A stretch of DNA of 64,000 nt from JBFMCT01 sp046565765 (GTDB taxonomy: Bacteria; Actinomycetota; Acidimicrobiia; Acidimicrobiales; AC-14). Below, in pieces: positions 24,734 to 33,624 of the stretch. Below the pieces are notes generated by a model that worked only from the letters and a program-made list of their open reading frames with translations, was not told the origin of the DNA and did no database searches. Made by a program: the position numbers and the translations under genes. The DNA is taken from assembly GCA_046565765.1 (NCBI GenBank), contig JBKHXX010000038.1, forward strand, positions 19,019 to 83,018. The letters are read 5' to 3'. Position 1 is the first letter of the stretch, and each line of letters opens with the position of its first letter.

Positions 24734-25502
24734 GCGCGAAGCCGAGGACGACGGCGGGCGTGCCGGCGAAGCGGGCGTTGGCCACGTAGACCACCGCCTG
24801 CACGCCCGGACGGGCGGTGCGGGCCTGCTCCTCGCACGGCCGGGTACCGATCTCCCGGGGGACGGGGGCCAGTGCCGTCGACGGCGAGCCCGCCGCCAGC
24901 CGCTCGGACGGGCCCTGCCCGGTCGCCGCCGCGACCCCGGCCGGCGGGATGCGGCTGCGCAGGGCGGCCACGTCGGGCACGTCGCCCAGGTCGACGCCCG
25001 CCGGCGGCCCGGGTGCGGCCGACGCCCCCGCGTCCCCCGCCGCCCCCGCCGACGCGTCGGCCGACTCCTCCGCCGCCGGTCCCCGGCTGAGCGCCGTCTC
25101 CCCCCCATCCTCGGCTCCACGTCCCAGCAGCCCGGCCGCTCCCACCACCACGGCCAGCACCGCCGCGGCCGCCCCTGCCCCCACGGTCCACCACCGGCGC
25201 CGGTCGGGCACGGGCAGGGGCACGGGCAGGGGCGTGGGCGCAGGGGCCGCGGCCGGCGGGCGGCCCGGGCGGTCCTCGTCGCCCGCCGCCGCGGCCGCGG
25301 CCAGCGCGGCCGCCAGCATCCGCTCTCGCACCGCGGCATCCAGGGGCTCCACCGGTGCGGCCACGGCCTGGCGGGCCCGCCGCAACGTCTCCATGCGGGC
25401 CCGGCAGTCGCCGCACGTGCCCACATGGGTCGCGACCGTCCCCTCGGCGTCCTCGCCGTCGACGGCGGCGCTCAGGGCCTCGAGGTCGGGGTGGATGGTC
25501 AT
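24651..25502 (-). CDS. Zinc-finger anti-sigma factor (RsmA-like)
   Basis: 283 residues. Residues 26-33 give HxxxCxxC (HVGTCGDC), the zinc-binding anti-sigma signature, followed by a Pro-rich stretch, a membrane helix near residue 110 and an outer Ser/Pro-rich domain. It is expected to hold the neighbouring sigma factor at the membrane. The start ATG overlaps the sigma stop. The order sigma, anti-sigma, trxB, trxA is that of sigM-rsmA-trxB2-trxC in mycobacteria. Confidence 0.85.
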   Translation of the reverse strand: MTIHPDLEALSAAVDGEDAEGTVATHVGTCGDCRARMETLRRARQAVAAPVEPLDAAVRERMLAAALAAAAAAGDEDRPGRPPAAAPAPTPLPVPLPVPDRRRWWTVGAGAAAAVLAVVVGAAGLLGRGAEDGGETALSRGPAAEESADASAGAAGDAGASAAPGPPAGVDLGDVPDVAALRSRIPPAGVAAATGQGPSERLAAGSPSTALAPVPREIGTRPCEEQARTARPGVQAVVYVANARFAGTPAVVLGFAPTPGSPPSTVLVLAESGCRLLAETALP

Positions 25503-26092
25503 CGGCTCCTGGTTTGACGACGGGGAGGGCCCTCGGGGTTCCTACCCTGGCCAAGGGCCTCGGCCAGCGCCGCCCGCCCCCGCGCGATGCGCGACCGCAC
25601 CGTCCCGGGCGGGATCTCCAACGCCTGCGCGATCTCGTCGTAGGACAGGTCGCACAGGTCCCGGAGCACGACCGCAGCCCGGAACTCGGGAGCCAACCCG
25701 GCCAGGGCGGCGTCGACGTCGAGCCGGGCGTCCACCGCGGCGGTCCCCCCCGCCGGCGCCGCCCCACCTGCCGGCACGGTCCCGCCGGCCCCCTCGCCCA
25801 CCGTCTCCGCCGGCTCGGGCCGCCGCCGACGCCGGCGCAGCTCGTCGAGGGCGGCGTTGGTGGCGATGCGGTAGGCCCACGTGCCGAAGGCGGCGCGGGC
25901 GTCGTAGCGGGGCAGGGCCCGCACGATGGCGACGAGCGCGTCCTGGCAGGCGTCGGCCGCGTCGGCGTCGTTGCCCGTCAGCCGGCGGCAGACGGCGTAC
26001 AGCCGGTCCTGGTGGCGGCGCAGGAGCGCCTCCAGGGCGGCCCCGTCCCCGCCCTGCGCAGCCACGACCAAGGCCGCGTCGTCGTCGGCCAA
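25499..26092 (-). CDS. sigM: ECF sigma factor, SigM-like
   Basis: 197 residues. Region 2 is visible in LEALLRRHQDRLYAVCRRL and DACQDALVAIVRALP, region 4 in LCDLSYDEIAQALEIPPGTVRSRI. The most plausible start is TTG 26092, 11 bases after the kinase stop; longer upstream frames shadow the kinase. The name follows gene order with Mycobacterium sigM and is not proven by sequence. Confidence 0.85.
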   Translation of the reverse strand: MADDDAALVVAAQGGDGAALEALLRRHQDRLYAVCRRLTGNDADAADACQDALVAIVRALPRYDARAAFGTWAYRIATNAALDELRRRRRRPEPAETVGEGAGGTVPAGGAAPAGGTAAVDARLDVDAALAGLAPEFRAAVVLRDLCDLSYDEIAQALEIPPGTVRSRIARGRAALAEALGQGRNPEGPPRRQTRSR

Positions 26093-26103
26093 GCCCGCCG
26101 CCC

Positions 26104-27621
26104 TCAGCCGCGGACGGCCACTTCGACCTCGCCCAGGGCCACCCGGTTGTCCCGCCCGAGGTTGGTGATCCACAGAAGCACGGCCGAGCCGGTTCGCCCC
26201 CGCAGCCCGAACGTCGTCTGCGACGAGTTGACGTTGTTCTCGGTCGCCACCGGGTCGCCCCACTCGGCCAGCGCAGCCTTGGGGCCGTCGGCCACGTAGG
26301 CCCTCGCGCTCCAGCCCCGGCTGGGGGAGTTGACGACCAGCTCGTCCAGCTCGGCCGAGCCGCTGAGCACGAGGATGACCCCCACGCCGTCCTTCAGCCC
26401 CCCGAAGCGGGCGGTGTCGTACGTCTCGGTCGTCCACACCGACGACGGGTCGCCGTCCACCAGGAACGGCAGCTCGTCCTCGTGCTCGGCCCGGCTCCCC
26501 GGCGGCGGGTCGAACGAGCGGGTCTCGGAGATCTGCACGTCGGCCACCGGCGAGGCGGTGTCCGGCTCGTCACCCAGCAGCCGCTGGCCGGTCTCGGTGC
26601 TGGCGAACAGCACCCCGATGATGCCCAGGGCCACGGCCACGGCCACGATGGCGGCCACCGGGTAGAGCCACGAGCGCTCCGACTCCCGGAAGGTGGGCGC
26701 CGGCATCCCCCGGGGCGGCGTGGGGTCGCGTACCACCATCGGCACCGCGTCGTCGGGGCCCAGGTCGACCGACAGGAGGGCGCTCTGGAGGTCGCCGGCG
26801 GTGGCGTAGCGGTCGGCGGGCCGCTTGGCCATGGCCCGGAGGACGACCGCCTCCAGCGGGCGGGGGATGCCGGCCCGCACCTGGCGGGGGCTCAGCGGCG
26901 TGGACTGCACGTGCTGCATGGCCACCGCCACGTCGGTCTCGCCCACGTACGGCGGCCGCCCGCACAGCATCTCGTAGAGGACGACGCCCAGCGAGTAGAT
27001 GTCGGCCCGCCCGTCGATCGCCTCGCCGTTGACCTGCTCGGGCGAGAGGTACTTGGCCGTGCCCAGGATCGCCCCGCTCTGGGTGAGGTCGAGGCTGGCG
27101 AAGGGCCGGCTGTCGGAGGTGCCGATGGCGGCCTTGGCGATGCCGAAGTCGGCCACCTTCACCTGGTCTTCGTTGGTCAGCAGGATGTTGCCGGGCTTGA
27201 CGTCGCGGTGGACGACGCCGTGGCGGTGGGCGTAGTCGAGGGCGGCCGCCACCTGCACGGCCACGTGCACCGCCCGGGCTGCGGGCAACGCCCCGCTCTG
27301 GCTGAGGATCTCGTGCAGCGTCCGCCCGTGGACGAGCTCGAGCACGATGAAGGCCACGCCGTCGTCCACGCCGGTGTCGAAGGTGGCCACCACGTTGGGA
27401 TGGGCCAGGCGGGCGGCGGCGATGGCTTCGCGGCGGAACCGCTCCCGGAACGACTCGTCGGCGGCGAGGTGGGGGAGCAGGACCTTGAGCGCCACCGGAC
27501 GTCCGAGGATGTCGTCGGTGGCTTCCCACACCTCCGCCATGCCTCCCCGGGCGATGGGCCGCCGGAGGCGGTAGCGCCCGGCGAGGACGCGGTCCGCGTC
27601 GAGCCGGGATGGTTCGGGCAC
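26104..27621 (-). CDS. Receptor Ser/Thr protein kinase with extracellular beta domain
   Basis: 505 residues. The kinase domain (about 16-275) has GRYRLRRPIARGGMAEVWEA, Lys46 in VALKVL, HRD at 138-140 with VKPGN, DFG at 158-160 and SPE at 193-195, so it should be active. One membrane helix (about 318-340) precedes an outer domain of about 140 residues rich in beta strands (PSSVWTTETY, VNSSQTTFGLRG) resembling a discoidin/F5-8-like fold, as in the C-terminus of mycobacterial MviN (Rv3910). It leads the sigma/anti-sigma operon and diverges from the TIR gene. Confidence 0.9.
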   Translation of the reverse strand: MPEPSRLDADRVLAGRYRLRRPIARGGMAEVWEATDDILGRPVALKVLLPHLAADESFRERFRREAIAAARLAHPNVVATFDTGVDDGVAFIVLELVHGRTLHEILSQSGALPAARAVHVAVQVAAALDYAHRHGVVHRDVKPGNILLTNEDQVKVADFGIAKAAIGTSDSRPFASLDLTQSGAILGTAKYLSPEQVNGEAIDGRADIYSLGVVLYEMLCGRPPYVGETDVAVAMQHVQSTPLSPRQVRAGIPRPLEAVVLRAMAKRPADRYATAGDLQSALLSVDLGPDDAVPMVVRDPTPPRGMPAPTFRESERSWLYPVAAIVAVAVALGIIGVLFASTETGQRLLGDEPDTASPVADVQISETRSFDPPPGSRAEHEDELPFLVDGDPSSVWTTETYDTARFGGLKDGVGVILVLSGSAELDELVVNSPSRGWSARAYVADGPKAALAEWGDPVATENNVNSSQTTFGLRGRTGSAVLLWITNLGRDNRVALGEVEVAVRG

Positions 27622-27722
27622 CGCCGCTCACGGTACCGACCCCCCGGCGGGTCAGCCAGGCGGCCGGCCGGGCGCCGGCGACTGGTCGTACGATCTCGGG
27701 CACGCGCGGGATCGACATCCCA

Positions 27723-30056
27723 GTGGGGCTCGCTGACCTGCAGCTGTGGCGAGAGGGGGAGCTGGGGTCCGTGCACCGCGCCGTCGGGGCCGACGGCCGC
27801 CCGTGCGTCGTCCGCCTCGTCGACGGCCCCCGTGCCCGCGACGTCCCCCGGCCGTCGGCCCGCTGCGCCTCGCTCGAGGTCGTCGAGGTGGTCCTGGCGG
27901 TGGGCGACCGCCGGGTGGCGATCGTCTCGTCGGGCCCGGTCGAGCAGACGCTGGCCGACCGCGTCCTCGGTACCGGTCCCCTCCTGCCCGACGACGCCCG
28001 CCGCCTGCTCGACGACATGGAGGACGCCCTCCGTGCCCTCCACGACGCGGGCCTCGTGCACGGCGGCGTGTCACCGACGACGGTGGTGTGGACGGGCGAG
28101 CGCTGGCTGCTCACCGCCGTGGGGCTGGCGGGTCTCCTGCGCCGCCTCGGCGTCGATCACCCGGTCGGTGAGGTGTCGGCCTACGCCGCCCCGGAGGTGC
28201 TCGCCGGGGCCGAGCCCGGTCCGGCCGCCGATCTCTACGCCCTCGGCCTCACCGTGGCGGAGGCCGTCACCGGCGTCCCCGTCACCGCATGGGACGCCGG
28301 AGAGCAGCCCTCCGACCTCCTCGCCCGCCGCCCCTCGCGGCCGGTGGAGCTGCCGGCCCACGCCGCCCCCGCCGATCTGGCCGGCCGGGTGGCCGTGCTC
28401 ACCGATCCCGACCCCAGCCGGCGGCGGGCGACGGAGGCGGTGGCGCCTGCGCCGGCGGCCGCCCCTCCGGCCCGCTCGCCGGTCACCGACGACGACGTGC
28501 AGTTCACCGTCTACCGCCCGGGCCGGGTGCGCCCCCGAACCTGGTACACGATGCTGGCCTTCGCCCACAAGACCGACAGGGTCGACGACCCGGTGGAGGG
28601 CTCGTTCGACCCCGTGGAGCGGGTCAAGGAGCAGGCCGCCCAGCAGCTGGGCCCCAAGCTCGAGGACTACCTGTCGACCGGCGCCGACGCCGACGTCGAG
28701 CTCCCCCGGGGATCGGAGCTGCGCTTCGCCCCCCACATCGACGGCGTCGAGTTCAACCCGCCCGAGCGCCGGTTCCGGTGGGAGGAGCCTGTCCACTCTG
28801 AGACGTTCCGCCTTCGGGCCGATGCCGCCCTGGCCGGCACCCGGGCCCGTGGCAGCATGGCCGTCTTCCTCGGGACGGTGCTCATCGGCGAGGTCAGCCT
28901 GTCCATCGCGGTGGAGGACGGGGCCGCCGACGACGGCAGGGAGCCCACCGGCTCCGAGCACGCCCGCCGCTTCACCAGGGTCTTCGTCTCCTACTCCCAC
29001 GACGACCTGGCCATCGTGCAGCGCATCGGCGAGGGCGCCAAGGCGCTGGGCCACGAAGTGGTGATCGACCGCACCCACCTCCGCAACGACGACGAATGGT
29101 GGCCGCAGCTGCAACGCCTGATCGCGGGCGCCGACGTGTTCCAGCTCTTCTGGTCGACGAGGTCGATGACGTCGAAGTACGTGCGCGACGAGTGGAGCTA
29201 CGCCTTGTCGCTCAACCGCCAGGGGTTCATCCGCCCCGTCTACTGGGAGGACCCCTTCCCCGAGGCCGACGGCCTGCCGCCCGAACCCCTCCGCCGGCTC
29301 CACTTCCACCGCCTGTCGGTCCCCCGGTCGCAGTACCGCCACCGCAAGGCGGCAGCCCCGCCGGGCGAGGCCACCCCCGCCCAGGCCGCCGTCAACTCGC
29401 CCTCCGAGCCGCCCACCCCCGCCACGCCGACGGTCCAGGCGCCGCCGCCGCCCACACCCGCCGCGCCGCCCGCCCCCCCGCCGGCGCCCGGCGGCGCGAC
29501 CGCCCGCCCCCCGTCCCCCCTGTCCCACCGCCACCGGCGGGGCCGGCGGCTGGTGCAGGCGACGGGCGCCCTGGCCGCCCTGGTCGCCTTCTCCGCAGTG
29601 GTCACGGGCAGCCTGGGCCGGTCCGAGAACCCCGAGTTCACCGAGCCGATCACGAGCGTGCCCACCGTCGTCGCCACCACCGTCACCGTCGCCACCACCG
29701 TCACCGTCACCACCGCCCCTCCGACCACGGTTCCGCTCGAGGTCTCCCTCGTCGTGACGTGGCCGTCGACGTGCCTGGCGCAGCCGCCGGTGGCCGCCTC
29801 GGCCTACGCCACCGTCGACCCTCACGTGGACGTCGACGCGGTGAACCTCTGGACGGTGCGCGAAGGGCAGCCGGACCTCGTGCGGCCCATGAACCCGTCG
29901 CCCCCCGACCCGAGCTCGCGGGCCCGCACCTACGTCGGCACCACCGGACGCTTCGAGGAGGCGGGCACGTACCAGCTCCACGTCGAGGTCCTCCACGCCG
30001 GCACGGTCCGGGCCAGGACGCAGCCTCAACCCTTCACGGTCACCGCCCAGTGCTGA
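27723..30056 (+). CDS. Pseudokinase-TIR domain membrane protein
   Basis: 777 residues from GTG 27723 (an ATG at 27609 would overlap the divergent kinase start). Residues 1-230 look like a protein kinase lacking key residues: VVRLVDG in place of VAIK, HGGVSPTT for HRDxKPxN, no DFG, but AAPEVL kept. About 255-400 is an unnamed beta-rich module (FTVYRPGRVRPRTWY, then LGTVLIGEVSLSI). About 417-537 is a TIR domain: RVFVSYSHDD, WWPQLQRLIAGADVFQLFWS, and YVRDEWSYAL whose Glu sits where TIR NADases keep their catalytic residue. A Pro-rich linker, one membrane helix (about 610-630) and an Ig-like outer domain follow. Function unknown; signalling or defence are possible. Confidence 0.85.
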   Translation: MGLADLQLWREGELGSVHRAVGADGRPCVVRLVDGPRARDVPRPSARCASLEVVEVVLAVGDRRVAIVSSGPVEQTLADRVLGTGPLLPDDARRLLDDMEDALRALHDAGLVHGGVSPTTVVWTGERWLLTAVGLAGLLRRLGVDHPVGEVSAYAAPEVLAGAEPGPAADLYALGLTVAEAVTGVPVTAWDAGEQPSDLLARRPSRPVELPAHAAPADLAGRVAVLTDPDPSRRRATEAVAPAPAAAPPARSPVTDDDVQFTVYRPGRVRPRTWYTMLAFAHKTDRVDDPVEGSFDPVERVKEQAAQQLGPKLEDYLSTGADADVELPRGSELRFAPHIDGVEFNPPERRFRWEEPVHSETFRLRADAALAGTRARGSMAVFLGTVLIGEVSLSIAVEDGAADDGREPTGSEHARRFTRVFVSYSHDDLAIVQRIGEGAKALGHEVVIDRTHLRNDDEWWPQLQRLIAGADVFQLFWSTRSMTSKYVRDEWSYALSLNRQGFIRPVYWEDPFPEADGLPPEPLRRLHFHRLSVPRSQYRHRKAAAPPGEATPAQAAVNSPSEPPTPATPTVQAPPPPTPAAPPAPPPAPGGATARPPSPLSHRHRRGRRLVQATGALAALVAFSAVVTGSLGRSENPEFTEPITSVPTVVATTVTVATTVTVTTAPPTTVPLEVSLVVTWPSTCLAQPPVAASAYATVDPHVDVDAVNLWTVREGQPDLVRPMNPSPPDPSSRARTYVGTTGRFEEAGTYQLHVEVLHAGTVRARTQPQPFTVTAQC

Positions 30057-30065
30057 CCGCGGGGC

Positions 30066-30902
30066 TCAGCCCCGCTGGTAGGAGACGCCGATGACCCGGG
30101 GGCCGGTGTGGGCGCCGATCACCGGGCCGATGTCGGCCACGACGATCTTGTCCCGGGAGAAGTGGGGGGCGAGCAGGTCGAGCAGCTCACCCAGGTCGGG
30201 GGCGGCGCCGTGCATGACGGCCAGCTGCTCGATCGACGGCTCGGCCGCCACCTGGTCGACGAGCCAGCGCAGCGCGCGCGACCGGGTGCGCTGCTTGGGA
30301 CCGGGCTCGACCGCCCCGTCCACCACCTCGATGACCGGCTTGATCGACAGCAGGGAGCCCAGCAGGGCCTGGGCCCCGCCGATGCGGCCACCCTTCTTGA
30401 GGTTCTCCAGCGTGTCGAGGGAGCCCAGCACCCGATTCTTGGCCGCCGCCTTCTCGGCCACGGCCACCACGTCGTCGATCGACGCTCCCCCCGCCGCCGC
30501 CCGGGCCGCCTCCAGCACGATCATGCCCAGGCCCATGGTCACCGAGCGGGAGTCGACGGTGCGGACCGGCGCGCCCTCCATGGCGTTGGCCGCAGCCTGG
30601 GCCGACTGGATCGTGGCCGACAGCTTCGACGAGATGTTGATGCACACCACCCCGTCGGCGCCCCCGTCCAGCGCGGCACGGAAGGCCTCCTCGAACTGGC
30701 CGGGCGCCGGCGCGGCCGTCTCGGGCAGCACCGGCGAGGCGGCACAGCGCTCCCAGAACTGGGCGGGCGTCAGGTCCCTCCGGTCGACCAGCTCGTCGCC
30801 GCCGAAGCGGATGGTCAGGGGGACGATGGTGATGCCCTGCGCGTCGGCGAGCTCCGCCGGCAGGTCGCAACTGCTGTCGGTAACGATGCGCACACCGGCC
30901 AT
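30066..30902 (-). CDS. DegV-family fatty-acid-binding protein
   Basis: 278 residues. The opening VRIVTDSSCDLP and the helical domain motif SSKLSATIQSAQAAA, then VDSRSVTMGLG, define the DegV family, which binds fatty acids and in Firmicutes serves as FakB for fatty-acid kinase. No FakA partner is seen here. It converges on the TIR gene with a 9-base gap. Confidence 0.92.
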   Translation of the reverse strand: MAGVRIVTDSSCDLPAELADAQGITIVPLTIRFGGDELVDRRDLTPAQFWERCAASPVLPETAAPAPGQFEEAFRAALDGGADGVVCINISSKLSATIQSAQAAANAMEGAPVRTVDSRSVTMGLGMIVLEAARAAAGGASIDDVVAVAEKAAAKNRVLGSLDTLENLKKGGRIGGAQALLGSLLSIKPVIEVVDGAVEPGPKQRTRSRALRWLVDQVAAEPSIEQLAVMHGAAPDLGELLDLLAPHFSRDKIVVADIGPVIGAHTGPRVIGVSYQRG

Positions 30903-30912
30903 GGCCGGACTC

Positions 30913-32883
30913 TTACACAGGTACGAGCCGGCGTGCCCGGCGACCCCGCACGATGTGCCGGCCCCACCACAGGGCGAGGAAGGCGAGCGCCCCCATCGAC
31001 ACCGCCACGCTCACCCGCGACGCCGCCGTCGAGCGCACCGTCAGCCGGGCCGAGCCGATCAGCAGCTCGCCGTCCGGAGACTGCAGGGTGATGCGCAGGG
31101 GGAACGCCCCCGACGTCAACGCCACCACCTCGAAGCGCTCGGTGGTGTTGCGGCGGCTCAGCTCCAGAGGCTTGCTGGCGCCCTGGGGGAACTCCAGCTT
31201 GTCGCTGCCCATCGTCACCAGCACCTTGACGGGCACGCCGGTGCGGTTCTGGAACGTGACCGGGATCTGCCCGCGGCGGGCGGTGAGGGTGATCGACCGG
31301 CCCTCGGGCATGTCGATGGCGTCCAGGTTGTCGTTGATGCCCGCCTCCACCGCGTCGACGTACTCCTGGCGCGCCCGCACCGAGGGCAGCGCGCTCGACT
31401 GGGCCACCAGCAGGCGCTCCTCCAGCACCGCCACGCCGTCGGCCGGGTCGGGGGCCGCCAGCACGGTGGAGAGCGACGCCAGCCGCCGCCGGGCCTGCCG
31501 CAGCCCGGCGGCCACCTCGGCCAGCGGGCTGGGCGGGGCCTCGGCCGGCCGGCGCACCAGCCCCAGGCCCCGGCTGGTCACCGCCGGCGTGATGGCGGTG
31601 AACACCGTGTCCAGGCTCACCACCTCGACGAGGGGGTTCTGGGCCAGGCCGTTGGCCAGCGTCTCCAGGAACGGCCGGTTGGGCGTCCACCCGGGCGGGG
31701 CCACGGCCACCACCGCCCGCCGGTCCGACGCGGGGGCGTCCAGCCACAGCACGGCCAGGTCGGCGAGCAGGCGGGTGGCCTGGAGGGCCTGGTTCGGGTG
31801 GTCGTTGAAGTGGGCGGTGAGCCCGCCGTCGGCCGCGAGAGCGGGCACGTCCTCCTCCCGCCCGGCCAGCACGAACGGTCGGCTGATCGTCACGTTCAGG
31901 TCGGGCACGGGGTCGAGCACGGGCTCGGCGGCCACGATGCGCTCCACCCCCCGGCGCACCAGCTCGTCGATGGCGTCGGGGTCGAGGGGCTCGGTCTCGA
32001 CCCACGTCCGGCCGTCGGCCGGCACCCGGAGCACCTCGGTGAGCACCCGCCGGGCCGTCTCCAGCTGGCTCGTGATCTCCTCGTCCAACCCGGCCGCCAG
32101 AAGCGACTCGATGCCCACCGGCACGTACGGACCGGCCACCACCTGGTGGTCGGTGGCCAGCCGGCGCAGGGTCTCCACCGCCCGCTCGGCCCGGTCGTCG
32201 GTGCTGGCGGCCAGGGCGGCCAGCGTCTCCGGCGACGGCTCCAGGGCGAACGGCACGTTGCGGAACCCGTCGAGCGCCGCCACCGACGCGACCAGCTCGT
32301 CCAGCCCGGCCACCGCCCGGGGGGCGTCGGGGGGCAGCGACATGGGCCCCCGCACGGGCAGCACCAGGGCCAGCGCCAGCTCGGGCCCGCTGTGGCTGCC
32401 CGTGAGGTACGTCAGGTGGGTGACGAACCGTTCCAGGGGGGCCGTCGCCCCCCGCTCCCGCAGCTCCACCCGCACGGGGAACACCCCGTCGGTCGTCCCC
32501 AGGTCGACGGGCAGCCGCACCGTCACGTCGCCCGCCCCGTCGGGCGTCAACGACCCCACCGGGATGGGGGGCGATGCCGCCGCGATGGGCCGGTTGATCC
32601 GGTCCTCGAGGGTCTGTTCGAACTCCGAGCGGGTCTGCACGGCCCGGAAGACCGTCACCGACAGCTCGGCGGTGGGCGCCACCGAGCGGTCGACCCGCAG
32701 CCGCAGCACGAGGTCGGAGCCGGGTGCCACCGACGGGCTCTGGAACGTGAGGCTCAGGCGGGGAGGCGGGGGCCCCGGCTGGCGCGGGGCCTGGCCGGGG
32801 GCCTGGGCCCCCACCGGCACGGGCGCGAGCACGGGCGCCAGGGCGGCCACCGCGGCCAGCACCGCCAGCAGGCCTCGCCTCAT
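30913..32883 (-). CDS. DUF6049 secreted/membrane protein
   Basis: 656 residues: a signal peptide (LLAVLAAVAALAPVLAPVPVGA), a large extracellular region with Ig-like beta structure at both ends (RLSLTFQSPSVAPGSDLVL and GRSITLTARRGQIPVTFQNR) and a C-terminal membrane helix (SMGALAFLALWWG). It matches DUF6049, the Rv3909 family, which in mycobacteria lies between pcnA and the MurJ-like mviN. Role unknown, probably envelope related. ATG overlaps the stop of the GNAT gene. Confidence 0.82.
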   Translation of the reverse strand: MRRGLLAVLAAVAALAPVLAPVPVGAQAPGQAPRQPGPPPPRLSLTFQSPSVAPGSDLVLRLRVDRSVAPTAELSVTVFRAVQTRSEFEQTLEDRINRPIAAASPPIPVGSLTPDGAGDVTVRLPVDLGTTDGVFPVRVELRERGATAPLERFVTHLTYLTGSHSGPELALALVLPVRGPMSLPPDAPRAVAGLDELVASVAALDGFRNVPFALEPSPETLAALAASTDDRAERAVETLRRLATDHQVVAGPYVPVGIESLLAAGLDEEITSQLETARRVLTEVLRVPADGRTWVETEPLDPDAIDELVRRGVERIVAAEPVLDPVPDLNVTISRPFVLAGREEDVPALAADGGLTAHFNDHPNQALQATRLLADLAVLWLDAPASDRRAVVAVAPPGWTPNRPFLETLANGLAQNPLVEVVSLDTVFTAITPAVTSRGLGLVRRPAEAPPSPLAEVAAGLRQARRRLASLSTVLAAPDPADGVAVLEERLLVAQSSALPSVRARQEYVDAVEAGINDNLDAIDMPEGRSITLTARRGQIPVTFQNRTGVPVKVLVTMGSDKLEFPQGASKPLELSRRNTTERFEVVALTSGAFPLRITLQSPDGELLIGSARLTVRSTAASRVSVAVSMGALAFLALWWGRHIVRGRRARRLVPV

Positions 32884-33620
32884 CGCAGGTCCATCCGCAG
32901 CACGGCCAAGCCCTCGGGCTGCTCCCGGAAGCCCAGCCGCAGGTACAGCGACCGGGCCGCGGCGTTGTCGAGCTGGGTGTTGACCACCGCCCGCTCCACG
33001 CCCCGGCGGCGCATCCAGCGCAGGCCGTCGAGCACCAGGGCCGAGCCCATCCCCATACCTCGCCATCCGGGATGGACGGCCAGGCGCTGCACGTACCCCC
33101 GCCGTTGCGTCCGACCGCACACCGCGTAGCCGACCACCTCGCCCGCCGCGCCGGACGTCACCCGGAACCGGGTGGCGGGCGTGGCGTCGAGGGCGTCCTG
33201 CAGCGACCACTCGTCGAGCTGCCAGAAGTAGCTGAAGGAGGTGGCGTCCACGGCCAGCACCGCCGGCCAGTCGCCGTCCAAGGCCCGCCGCATCGGCACC
33301 TCGGGCACGGGCGCCAGGTTGGCCAGGTCGTGGGTGAGCAGCCGCAGCCGCTCCTGCTCGAAGAACCCGGCGGCCAGGAACGGGGGCTGCTCCATGGAGC
33401 TGAGGGCGGGGGTGACCACGGTGGCGTAGCCGTCCTCGGCCAGCGTCTCCAGGCACCGCTGGAGGAACGAGGCGGACGGCAGCGGCCCGTCGCTCGCGGG
33501 GGAGAGCAGCGCGACCGGGCCGTCGCCACGCCACCGACCGACCCGGACGCGCTCGCGACCCCATTCGAGGACGGCAGACCGAGCGGACACCTCCAGGAAG
33601 GATACGGCCCCCACCGTCAC
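32880..33620 (-). CDS. GNAT family acetyltransferase
   Basis: 246 residues. The second half carries the acetyl-CoA motif VHPGWRGMGMGSALVLDGL and the following RAVVNTQLDNAAARSLYLRLGF. The first 100 residues look like a degenerate, GNAT-like half, as in tandem GNAT proteins. Substrate unknown. Coupled to DUF6049 by an ATGA overlap. Confidence 0.85.
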   Translation of the reverse strand: MTVGAVSFLEVSARSAVLEWGRERVRVGRWRGDGPVALLSPASDGPLPSASFLQRCLETLAEDGYATVVTPALSSMEQPPFLAAGFFEQERLRLLTHDLANLAPVPEVPMRRALDGDWPAVLAVDATSFSYFWQLDEWSLQDALDATPATRFRVTSGAAGEVVGYAVCGRTQRRGYVQRLAVHPGWRGMGMGSALVLDGLRWMRRRGVERAVVNTQLDNAAARSLYLRLGFREQPEGLAVLRMDLR

Positions 33621-33624
33621 CGCC

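Noticed and set aside
24817..29064. Very long plus-strand ORF (1415 codons) across the kinase and sigma region
   Set aside because: It is antisense to the anti-sigma, sigma and kinase genes and reads as low-complexity Arg/Pro/Ser; the minus-strand genes show clear domains.
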